Origin: an uncultured Prevotella sp.
Lineage (GTDB): Bacteria > Bacteroidota > Bacteroidia > Bacteroidales > Bacteroidaceae
Assembly (NCBI GenBank): GCA_934256705.1
Contig: CAKQPF010000015.1
Location: forward strand, 1 to 59,921
Length of the DNA stretch: 59,921 nucleotides
Direction: 5' to 3'
The translations under genes were made by a program, and so were the position numbers. Below, piece after piece: positions 52,464 through 59,921 of this stretch (positions within the stretch are counted from its first letter, which is position 1; each line of letters begins with the position of its first letter). Under the pieces are notes generated by a model that did not search any database, was not told where the DNA came from, and was given only the letters and a program-made list of their open reading frames with translations.

Positions 52464-54449
52464 ATGGAAAAGACAAAACAAGAACTCCCTGAAAACGCAT
52501 TCCGCGAACTGAAACCAGGCGAAACCTACGAGCCTGTAATGCCTGCAAAGGCCAATCCCCGCGAAGTCACAGCATGGTCACTGTGCCTCGGACTTCTCAT
52601 GGCGGTCATCTTCAGCGCAGCCACTGCCTATCTCGGCCTTAAGGTGGGCCAGGTATTCGAGGCTGCAATCCCTATCACCATCATAGCAGTGGGACTTGCC
52701 GGCGCCACAAAGCGCAAAGACCCGCTCGGAGAGAATGTTATCATACAGTCCATCGGTGCCTGTTCCGGCATGATAGTGGCTGGTGCCATCTTCACTCTCC
52801 CGGCTCTCTATATCCTTCAGAACAAGTTTCCTGACGCTGACATCTCCGTTACATTCCTCGAAGTGTTCCTCTCTTCATTGCTCGGAGGTATCATCGGCAT
52901 ACTGTTCCTCATTCCTTTCCGCAAGTATTTCGTGAAGGATATGCACGGAAAATATCCTTTCCCTGAAGCCACGGCATCCACGCAGGTGCTCATGAGTGGC
53001 GAGGGAGGCAGCGGTTCGGCAAAGCCTCTCGTCATAGCAAGTATCATCGGTGGTATCTTCGACTTCCTCGTGGCCACCTTCGGAGCATGGGCTGAGAACT
53101 TCACCTCCACCTTCTGCTCGCTCGGTGTCACCGTGGCTGAGAAGGCAAAGCTCTTCTTCAGCATCAACACATCTGCAGCACTGCTCGGTATGGGCTACAT
53201 CGTCGGACTGAAATATGCCGCCATCATGTGTGCCGGATCCGTGCTGATATGGTGGATCGTGGTGCCTGCCATCGCCTTGATATGGCCTGACCTCCAGATT
53301 TCCGGCAGCACATTGGCAGCCAATGCCAGTCCGCAGGAGCTCTTCCAGTATGCTAAGAGCATCGGTATCGGTGGCATCGCTATGGCTGGCATCATCGGCG
53401 TATGGAACTCTCGCTCTGTCATCATGGGCAGTTTCAGCCTTATCTCCAAGGTGGCTCCTGCCAAGAATGCGCAGAATGGCGGCGCTGAGATGACCCAGGA
53501 AGAGCGCACCCAGCGCGACATGTCCATGAAGACCGTGGGTCTCGGACTGCTCATCGCTTTCCTCGTCACCGCCCTCTTCTTCTATCTCGACGTGATGCAC
53601 GGTTCGCTCCTCTTCACCATCGTGGCGCTCCTCATCGTCTTCATCATCGCATTCCTCTTCACCACAGTGGCTGCCAACGCCATTGCCATCGTGGGATCAA
53701 ACCCTGTTTCCGGCATGACGCTCATGACTCTCATCCTCGCCTCCCTCATCATGGCGGCTGTAGGACTCAAGGGCACCTCCGGAATGGTGGCCGCACTGGT
53801 GATGGGCGGCGTGGTATGTACTGCCCTTTCCAGCGCCGGAAGCTTCGTGACCGACCTCAAGATAGGCTACTGGCTCGGCAGCACTCCTGCCAAGCAGCAG
53901 ACATTCAAGTTCCTCGGAATCCTCGTCAGCGCGGCTACTGCGGCTGGTGTGATCATGATTCTCAACAAGACCTACGGCTTCACTCCTGACAACACCGACG
54001 TGATGGCAGCACCACAGGCTCGCGCCATGGCAGCCGTCATCGAGCCGCTCATGATGGGTCAGGGCGCTCCGTGGCTTCTTTACGGCATCGGTGCCGTCAT
54101 AGCCCTCATCATGAATGCCTGCGGCATCTCTGCCCTCGCCTTCGCCTTGGGTATGTTCATCCCTCTCCAGCTCAACCTTCCTCTTATCGTGGGCGGTGCA
54201 GTAAACTGGTTTGTGACCACCCGCAGCAAGGACAGCGCTGTCAATGCGGCACGCGGTGAGAAGGGCACGCTCCTCGCTTCCGGTTTCATTGCCGGTGGAG
54301 CATTGATGGGAGTGGTGTCTGCCGTGCTCCGTTTCGCTGGCTACAACCCTGTCAATGAGGCATGGACTGGCAGTGACTGGGCTCAGGTACTGTCTCTGGG
54401 AATGTATATCCTCATCATCGTTTACCTCGTAAAAGCAACAAAGAAATAA
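52464..54449 (+). CDS. OPT family oligopeptide transporter
   Basis: About 661 residues from the ATG at 52464 (MEKTKQELPENAFREL). An open frame extends upstream to 52224 into manC but lacks transporter features. It has 14-16 hydrophobic helices and OPT marks near the start (VTAWSLCLGLLMAVIFSAA, YLGLKVGQVFEAAIPITI, NVIIQSIGACSGMIVAGAIF), plus GKYPFPEATASTQVL. OPT proteins take up small peptides or metal chelates across the inner membrane. It forms an operon with the FGE-like lipoprotein 3 bases downstream. Confidence 0.92.
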   Translation: MEKTKQELPENAFRELKPGETYEPVMPAKANPREVTAWSLCLGLLMAVIFSAATAYLGLKVGQVFEAAIPITIIAVGLAGATKRKDPLGENVIIQSIGACSGMIVAGAIFTLPALYILQNKFPDADISVTFLEVFLSSLLGGIIGILFLIPFRKYFVKDMHGKYPFPEATASTQVLMSGEGGSGSAKPLVIASIIGGIFDFLVATFGAWAENFTSTFCSLGVTVAEKAKLFFSINTSAALLGMGYIVGLKYAAIMCAGSVLIWWIVVPAIALIWPDLQISGSTLAANASPQELFQYAKSIGIGGIAMAGIIGVWNSRSVIMGSFSLISKVAPAKNAQNGGAEMTQEERTQRDMSMKTVGLGLLIAFLVTALFFYLDVMHGSLLFTIVALLIVFIIAFLFTTVAANAIAIVGSNPVSGMTLMTLILASLIMAAVGLKGTSGMVAALVMGGVVCTALSSAGSFVTDLKIGYWLGSTPAKQQTFKFLGILVSAATAAGVIMILNKTYGFTPDNTDVMAAPQARAMAAVIEPLMMGQGAPWLLYGIGAVIALIMNACGISALAFALGMFIPLQLNLPLIVGGAVNWFVTTRSKDSAVNAARGEKGTLLASGFIAGGALMGVVSAVLRFAGYNPVNEAWTGSDWAQVLSLGMYILIIVYLVKATKK

Positions 54450-54452
54450 TAT

Positions 54453-55250
54453 ATGAAGAAACTGTTCCTACTCGCAGCCGTGGCATCCATGATGATGACA
54501 GCCTGCAATTCCGACAAGACTGAAGTGAGTGATGACAATAATGGCGTGGTGACCCTTACGTCAAAGGGCGTGGACTACGACCTTATCCTCGTCAATGCCG
54601 GTAAATTCAATATCGGTGCGACAAGCGAGATGAAGGATATCACGCCTACCGAAGAGCAGCCTATGCACCAGGTGACCATCACCCGTGACTACTATATCGG
54701 CAAGACCGAGGTGACTCAGGAGCTATGGGAGGCTGTCATGGGCAGCAATCCGTCGTCCATCAAGGAGGGAAAGAACCTGCCCGTGGTCAATGTCAGCTGG
54801 GAAGACTGCCAGAAATTTGTCAAGAAGCTCAGCGAGCTTACCGGCAAGCAATTCCGCCTTCCTACGGAGGCTGAGTGGGAATATGCAGCCCGTGGCGGTG
54901 CAAAGACGCATACATTGCAGTATAGCGGCTCCATCTACGTGGAGCGCATAGCATGGTATAAGAGCAATTCCGACCTCACATTGCATCCTGTAGGGTCAAT
55001 GGACAAGAACGAACTCGGTTTCCATGACTTCAGCGGCAGCGTCTGGGAGTGGTGTCAGGATGGCCATGCCACATATCCGGCAGAGGCACAGACCGACCCT
55101 TGCGTAGCGGCTGACAGCACCAACACCTTCGTAATCCGTGGCGGTGGATGGAACTCCGGTCGCAGTGACTGCCGCTACACCGCCCGCAAAGGTGTCTCCG
55201 GCGACTTCAACAATGCCGACATCGGTCTCCGTCTCGCCATGACCAAGTAA
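54453..55250 (+). CDS. formylglycine-generating-enzyme-like (SUMF1) lipoprotein
   Basis: 265 residues. Lipobox MTAC with Cys18, then a single FGE-sulfatase domain (about 45-265): FNIGATSEMKD, YYIGKTEVTQELWEAVMGSN, VNVSWEDCQKFVKKLS, FRLPTEAEWEYAARGG, SGSVWEWCQDG, IRGGGWNSGRSDCRYTARKG. Most lipoproteins of this class are not true formylglycine enzymes and bind or organise envelope partners (as GldK/GldJ do). It is tightly coupled to the OPT transporter (3-base gap), hinting at a joint role. A terminator follows. Confidence 0.9.
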   Translation: MKKLFLLAAVASMMMTACNSDKTEVSDDNNGVVTLTSKGVDYDLILVNAGKFNIGATSEMKDITPTEEQPMHQVTITRDYYIGKTEVTQELWEAVMGSNPSSIKEGKNLPVVNVSWEDCQKFVKKLSELTGKQFRLPTEAEWEYAARGGAKTHTLQYSGSIYVERIAWYKSNSDLTLHPVGSMDKNELGFHDFSGSVWEWCQDGHATYPAEAQTDPCVAADSTNTFVIRGGGWNSGRSDCRYTARKGVSGDFNNADIGLRLAMTK

Positions 55251-55273
55251 TCGACATTACATACATATTCATA

Positions 55274-55310
55274 CGCCCTGGAAAGGTCCGCCTTTCCAGG
55301 GCGTTTTATA
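55274..55310 (+). terminator. rho-independent terminator after OPT/FGE operon
   Basis: CGCCCTGGAAAGG (55274-55286) pairs with CCTTTCCAGGGCG (55291-55303), four-base loop, then TTTTATATTTT. Confidence 0.9.
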
Positions 55311-55383
55311 TTTTCTGCCCCCATCCATCATTGTCCGCCACTGTGTCCGCCGCGTTACCGGCGGACGTGAGTGAGTTACCCCA

Positions 55384-55490
55384 ACCGCGTCAGTGCGATT
55401 TTTCACTCTTCACTCTTCACTTTTCACTCTTCACTTTTCACTGAAGAAGAAAACGTAACTCCCATTCTTCACTCTTCATTCTTCATTTAA
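55384..55490. repeat. interspersed repeat C, copy 2
   Basis: Same order as 50205-50315: GCGTCAGTGCGATTTTTCAC, TTCACTCTTCAC runs, GAAGAAAACGTAACTCC, TTCATTCTTCATT. It lies in the 545-base gap before the next gene. The gap also has a short palindrome AATGTCACAAAATGTCAC / GTGACATTTTGTGACAT (55496-55530) and the -7 box at 55603. Confidence 0.7.
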
Positions 55491-55495
55491 AAAGA

Positions 55496-55530
55496 ATGTC
55501 ACAAAATGTCACTGTGACATTTTGTGACAT
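55496..55530. repeat. TGTCAC palindrome upstream of secreted protein gene
   Basis: ATGTCACAAAATGTCAC and GTGACATTTTGTGACAT form a perfect 17-bp inverted repeat that overlaps at the centre. It could be an operator; its distance to the promoter box is about 70 bases. Confidence 0.6.
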
Positions 55531-55602
55531 GAAAACAGCAGAAAAACACATCCCTCCCACCCCATTTTTACGATAATCACTATAACAATCAATTTTATTT
55601 CC

Positions 55603-55610
55603 TATTTTTG
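55603..55610 (+). promoter_or_regulatory. -7 box of the split secreted protein gene
   Basis: TATTTTTG; no clear TTTG upstream. Leader of about 180 bases. Confidence 0.45.
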
Positions 55611-55795
55611 CACACGATATAAAGGAAATATCAACACAACAAAACAGGGGAAAACAAAAAAAATACATAAATCCTTCAAGCATTCATTTGCTCATTCATA
55701 GTCCACCTCATTGACGAACAAAACCAATCCTTAACAATCCCACCCATTGATGTTTCATCACAAGAAGAAAAGCTAATATTAAAAAATACAATATC

Positions 55796-58286
55796 ATGAA
55801 CAAGAGAAAACGAAGAACCGAAGGCTGCAAGCCAGCCTCTCAGACATCCATCTTCAGAAGATGGTGCGTCACAGCTATCATTCTTTGTTTCGCCTTCTCT
55901 GCCAATGCACAGACTGGAGGCACTAACAATGGCGGCGCTTTCCACGGTCTGAATGACCTCGAAGGAAAGACGTTACAGAATCTTCTGGACAATGCCACCG
56001 ACGCAACGACCTTCAGTATGGCCGACCCGGAGAAAGTATTCTTCCTCTACAACCTGGAGACAAAGCAATTCCTCAATTCTGGCAGTTTTTGGGGAACACA
56101 TGTGTCCCTCAAATACTATGGACTTCCGCTCTGGGTAGATAAAATAGAAAAAAGTACTTCAATGATTTGGGGTACCACTTATTATGACGATCATATCAAC
56201 TTCGCCCAGAACCTCAAGACAGGAATAGGTCCATACATCGCATGGTATAAGCAAGGAAATGATGAGGACCACCCGAGTACGGGTTGCTTCATCGACCGCA
56301 AAAAAGATGAAGCCACTGGATGGTATTTTGAAAATCAGAAAGATGGAAAGAACACATACAGAATATACACTATTGCCAATGGAACCAACTACTATCTCCA
56401 TGGAGACCCAGACCCTTACGCTGACAGGAAATGTGAAGCCGACAAGGTAGGTTCATTCAATGAAAAATATGGAAAGTGGCGAGTATTCTCCTTGGCACAG
56501 CTCTATGCCATACAGGAGAAGAACATGCAGGACATGACAGAGTCGCTCGAACTATCCTTCAAGCTACGCTGTCCTTCTTTCTCACGTGGAGATGCCGACA
56601 TCACGAAGTGGAACACCAAAATATGGAATACCGGAAATTCAAATGCCAAGCAAAGGTTTGGATTGGAGCACCTTCATTATACATCAAACCAGATTACAGA
56701 TAATTCCGGCAATAAAAAAGACTATGATGTGAATGCCTTCACAGGTAAAAATACCACAAAGATTTCCAGCTACACCTTCCCAAAAGGTGAAACCGAAGAA
56801 AAAACAATAACAAGCGACGAAGACTACCAGCTCTACCTCGGCAAATATTTCTGCGCCGATGCAAAGAACACAAGAGGAAGAATCTTTCAGATAGTCGAAG
56901 TCAAAAATGAAGGGACATACGTCGTAGAATGTAAGGCATTTTCCAACACCGAAAAAGCGAAGCTATTCGCTGTAGTATTGGGCGATGACGGAATAACTGA
57001 GATAGAGAACACTCTGCATACCACAGTGCTCTGGCAGATAAAGAATATGTCACAAGCTCAACAGACACTCCTGCATACCGACGAACAGAACATGGACTAT
57101 GCAGGTCGTAACTTCTACAACTCTTTCCAATACACCAACAGCGTTCTCGTGCATGTCAAGAAACCAAATGACACTGATAAACGCTACATCGCATTCGGGA
57201 ATATGGATAGGTGATGATGAAAATGACAAGACAATCGCTGCTGATGCCAAGGAATGGACCGTATTCGACGACTTCCGCCTGCTGTTTGCTGCCAAGGGTG
57301 TTGACACTGACCTCGTCCTCGATGAGGATGCGCCAGACCTCAATTATCTCAAGGAATGCGACTACACATACAAAAATGCTATCCTCCACCTCAACAAGAC
57401 TATCCAGGAAGATGTGTGGACCTCCATAATTCTGCCTGTAAATCTCAACAGAAGCCAGTTTACGACAGCATTTGGAGCCAATGCCAAACTGGCTAAACTC
57501 AAAAAGGTTGTCGGAACGGAAATACGCTTCGAGACAATAAAACTACAGGATATGGCAGATGATGGCGTTGCGCTCGAAGCATACACGCCTTACATCCTCT
57601 ATTCTACTGAGGTAAAGAGAACATCACCTAAATATGAAGCTCGTCTGAATGTGTCCACGTCCGGTTCATCAGATACTCGTCTGGTCAGAATCAAGGAAAA
57701 CCATATCGGTATTCCTAATGTCACCTTGGCATCAAATGCCGACAACATGAACGACCTGTCACTTATGAACGATAACTGGACCACAAAAGGCATATACGAT
57801 GATGAAAACAGTAAACTGACCATCCACGGCACATTCGCCAGAACATTTGCCCCTAATTCCACACAGGACGAAGCAACATACGTCTGGAACTTCAACAGCA
57901 AGGATTACAACAAGGCTGATAAAGGAACGATCATCACAGGTCGCCCAGACCTAAAGGGCTGCTACTTCTTCGACAAAGGTCACATGTACTACTCTGCCTC
58001 TCGTCCTCGCGGTCTCCGTGGTTTCTCATGCTGGATTGCTCCTAAGGGGCACAATTCCACAGCTACGGCTAATGCCAAACTATTCCTCGATGACATCGAC
58101 ATGACAGGTACCACTGACATCCAAGACGTATTCGGTGGAGAGGAAGGCAAGAAGGTGGAGAAGTTCGCCAACGGCATATATTCCATCAACGGACAACTCG
58201 TACGTGCCAACAGCGACTCTACTGAAGGTCTCCCTGAAGGTCTATATATCATCAACGGCAAGAAACGCTTCGTAAAGCAACAATAA
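55796..58286 (+). pseudogene. large secreted protein with sorting tail, frameshifted near 57200
   Basis: Two overlapping frames make one protein. The first (from 55796) has a signal-peptide-like segment (VTAIILCFAFSANAQ) and long beta-rich regions and stops at 57214 after FGNMDR. The second continues in the +1 frame (GIWIGDDENDKTIAAD) to 58286 and ends with a sorting-type tail (GIYSINGQLVRANS, GLYIINGKKRFVKQQ). Removing one base near the GGG at 57197-57199 gives AFGIWIGDDEND and a product of about 829 residues. No known domain was recognised; short motifs such as FFLYNLETKQFLNSG and KYFCADAKNTRGR suggest beta-trefoil or lectin-like repeats, unproven. Mutation or sequencing error cannot be told apart here. 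Confidence 0.75.
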
Positions 58287-58432
58287 CCCTAATACCCAAT
58301 AACTATCTTTCCCGCCCTCTGAAAAGCCCACAGCGGCTCTCAAAAGGGCGGGAGAGGAAATGCCAAAGGGGAATAAAGAAAAAGGGAACATAACATATAC
58401 AACATTTCAACAGGACGAAAACATGAAAAAAT

Positions 58433-58642
58433 ATGAATTACAATAAAAAGACATATATCGCTCCCGACCTGGAGTTTCTCGCTAATGAGACCATGCTCAT
58501 GGTGAACACATGGTATGTGGACAAGAACAATGACGATCCTTTTTGGGAAGAGAACAATCAAAAAGATTGGGAGAACATCTTCTTTGATAAAGGCTTTGGC
58601 AACAATGGCGACTACGACCCGTGGGATGCAGACAACTGGTAA
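58433..58642 (+). CDS. small acidic protein following the secreted protein gene
   Basis: 69 residues, starting MNYNKKTYIAPDLEFLANE and then very rich in Asp, Asn and Trp, ending YDPWDADNW. The opening KKTYIAPDLE pattern recurs, to my knowledge, in short Bacteroidales proteins of unknown role that are often near secreted proteins. No signal peptide, no GG leader-cleavage motif and no modifying enzyme gene nearby, so a RiPP precursor is only a weak possibility. It begins 146 bases after the upstream gene, same strand. Confidence 0.6.
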   Translation: MNYNKKTYIAPDLEFLANETMLMVNTWYVDKNNDDPFWEENNQKDWENIFFDKGFGNNGDYDPWDADNW

Positions 58643-58684
58643 AACGCCCTACAATACAGTAATAATCACCTAAACACAATAATA

Positions 58685-58770
58685 AAGCATAGATATTACA
58701 TCGCAATATCTATGCTTTTACTGTCTAATAGCATAACTCTTACAAGGCAAAAGCATAGATATTAGAAAGA
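58685..58770. repeat. interspersed repeat A, partial copy 3
   Basis: AAAGCATAGATATT, GCAATATCTATGCTTTTAC and AAAAGCATAGATATTAGA units; the second half of the 177-base element is missing. Confidence 0.7.
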
Positions 58771-58985
58771 GCCCTCCCCAACCCCTCCCTGGAGGGGCTT
58801 TTTTTAGTTACGTATTGTCAGCTTGAGACTCAAGCAGTCAGTGGCAAACCAATCATCCCCCAGGGGGGATATGAAGGGGGCTTAGGGGTTGGGGTGGGTT
58901 TTTTGGAAGGGGCTTTTGGACTGTTTTAGCACCTATTTAACATCTATTCACAACTTTTCGGCTGTTTTTTCTCAAAAAATAAAAA

Positions 58986-59189
58986 GTCGAAATGTAATTC
59001 CACCCTTCCACCTCGGGTAGGTTATATGATTAAGGGTCAGCGTGTTAGGCAAGGTGGAATTAAGGGTGGAATATGGGTGGAATTACATGAAGTTCCACCC
59101 ATATTCCACCCATAATTCCACCTCACTCAAACCACTGATAGTCAATGCAATAACCATGGTGCGGTGGAAGGGTGGAATTACATTTCGAC
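58986..59189. repeat. nested palindromic element, MITE-like (204 nt)
   Basis: Outer arms of 27 bp (58986-59012 and 59163-59189) are perfect inverted copies starting GTCGAAATGTAATTCCACCC. Inside, 59052-59082 and 59093-59123 form a 31-base stem with one mismatch and a 10-base loop. The motif GGTGGAATTA recurs throughout. No coding sequence. Confidence 0.9.
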
Positions 59190-59617
59190 ATTTTAATTTT
59201 CTGCAAGAATCCGTCGGAAATATGTGAACTAAAGTTTCCCATATTTACAAACATACTTAAATGCCTGACTGTCAGCAAATTGTAAAAATGTTAATTTCGA
59301 TTAGACAAAATGCGTAGTTATTTCACACAAGACTGATATTGAGCATCAATAGGTTATGAATCCTATTCCAAAGCATTAAAGTATATTAACCCAATGATGC
59401 AACGCTCTGGATTAGAGATGTTTATATGCGATAGTTGAATTATAACCGATTGATTATCAAGAGTGGGAAACTTCAGATGTGAATTTATGTAAAAAAGCTG
59501 TTATTTCAGAAAATAAAACATCAATGGATAAAAATAAAGGAAAAAACAGATAAAGATGTATTTTAGTTTATGATTGTCTTGTTATTATCCATTGATGTCT
59601 TATGGTGATATGTAGTT

Positions 59618-59716
59618 GGTACTGTCTTCCAGACAGCATTCCCCTACTTCTGTTATTGTCCCGAGACTTCGTCCCGGGTTACTCTCGCTTCGCTCGGTAT
59701 TGCATTCCAGGCAAGG
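59618..59716 (+). repeat. interspersed repeat B, copy 3
   Basis: GGTACTGTCTTCCAGACAG, CCCGAGACTTCGTCCCGGG, TTACTCTCGCTTCGCTCGG, then a diverged end (TATTGCATTCCAGGCAAGG). Confidence 0.8.
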
Positions 59717-59730
59717 CATGCTCACGGATA

Positions 59731-59838
59731 GCCCCCTCCTGTCCCCCTTGGGGGATGAATGGTTAGGTACTGGCTTCTTGAGACTCAAACTGACAGTCCG
59801 TAACCATTCTTCCCCCAAGGGGGATAAGAGGGGGGCTC
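59731..59838. repeat. C/G-run inverted repeat
   Basis: GCCCCCTCCTGTCCCCCTTG with GGGGATGAATGGTTA on the left pairs with TAACCATTCTTCCCCC and AAGGGGGATAAGAGGGGGGC on the right. Similar arms occur at 58775-58915 and 46540-46575. Confidence 0.7.
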
Positions 59839-59921
59839 TCTCTTGAGGGGTTGGGGAGGGCATACAAAAAAAAGAGACCTCAAAGCGTGTGCTCTGAAGT
59901 CTCCTGGAATTTATGTTCCTC

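Larger units (their letters stand above)
58643..59921. other. gene-free right end, repeats only
   Basis: No gene seen in 1.28 kb. Contents: a partial repeat A (58685-58770), C/G-run inverted repeat (58775-58915), the nested palindrome (58986-59189), AT-rich sequence without recognised signals (59190-59600), repeat B copy 3 and another C/G-run inverted repeat (59731-59838). Confidence 0.6.

Noticed and set aside
58311..58352. CCCGCCCT/AGGGCGGG hairpin as terminator after the split secreted gene
   Set aside because: The stem is only eight pairs with a long loop and no T-run follows on either strand; left uncalled.

Overview
The window looks like a chromosomal segment of a Bacteroidales bacterium, most likely Prevotella/Segatella. 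Evidence: a SusC/SusD pair with lipoprotein partners, UpxY-type capsule antitermination, two C10 (streptopain/interpain) proteases, many secreted proteins ending in a short glycine/lysine tail of the type IX secretion kind, and Bacteroidetes promoters (TTTG, about 20 bases, TAnnTTTG) without clear Shine-Dalgarno sequences. No rRNA gene, complete tRNA gene or CRISPR array was seen.

Region 1 (about 1-20.1 kb, minus strand) is an AT-rich capsule/exopolysaccharide locus read right to left. It starts at a tyrosine recombinase (18884-20098) beside a 159-base segment flanked by perfect 19-bp inverted repeats. That segment carries a TACTTTTG promoter box now pointing at an UpxY/NusG-like antiterminator (17362-18480), so it looks like an invertible promoter in the ON orientation. 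Downstream come a UDP-sugar epimerase, a small possible UpxZ protein, then a block of defence-like genes (RES-domain protein, HEPN-like protein, GHKL ATPase-nuclease fusion, PD-(D/E)XK protein). The sugar genes follow: an O-acyltransferase split by a nine-G tract, a hexapeptide acyltransferase, Wzx flippase, Wzy polymerase, pyruvyl transferase, GT2, Fe-S/F420-type protein and GT4. Two independent switches (invertible promoter and G-tract) could vary this polysaccharide.

Region 2 (20.2-29.9 kb, minus) is a SusC/SusD operon with two further lipoproteins and a C10 cysteine protease. A promoter lies at its head and a terminator at its end. No glycoside hydrolase is present, so the cargo may be peptide, as for RagAB.

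Region 3 (30-43.9 kb) holds a frameshifted Abi_2 gene, a secreted pectate-lyase-like protein, an AAA/DUF4143 ATPase behind three 16-bp iterons, two secreted proteins sharing a nearly identical 83-residue C-terminus, an OmpA protein, a second C10 protease, a LolC/E-type permease and rbfA.

Region 4 (44-59.9 kb) is mainly housekeeping: ADP-forming acyl-CoA synthetase, M16 protease, RNase H, mannose-1-phosphate guanylyltransferase, an OPT transporter plus an FGE-like lipoprotein, a frameshifted secreted protein and a 69-residue small protein. The gaps are full of interspersed repeats, including a 177-base element in two inverted copies and a nested 204-base palindrome near the right end.
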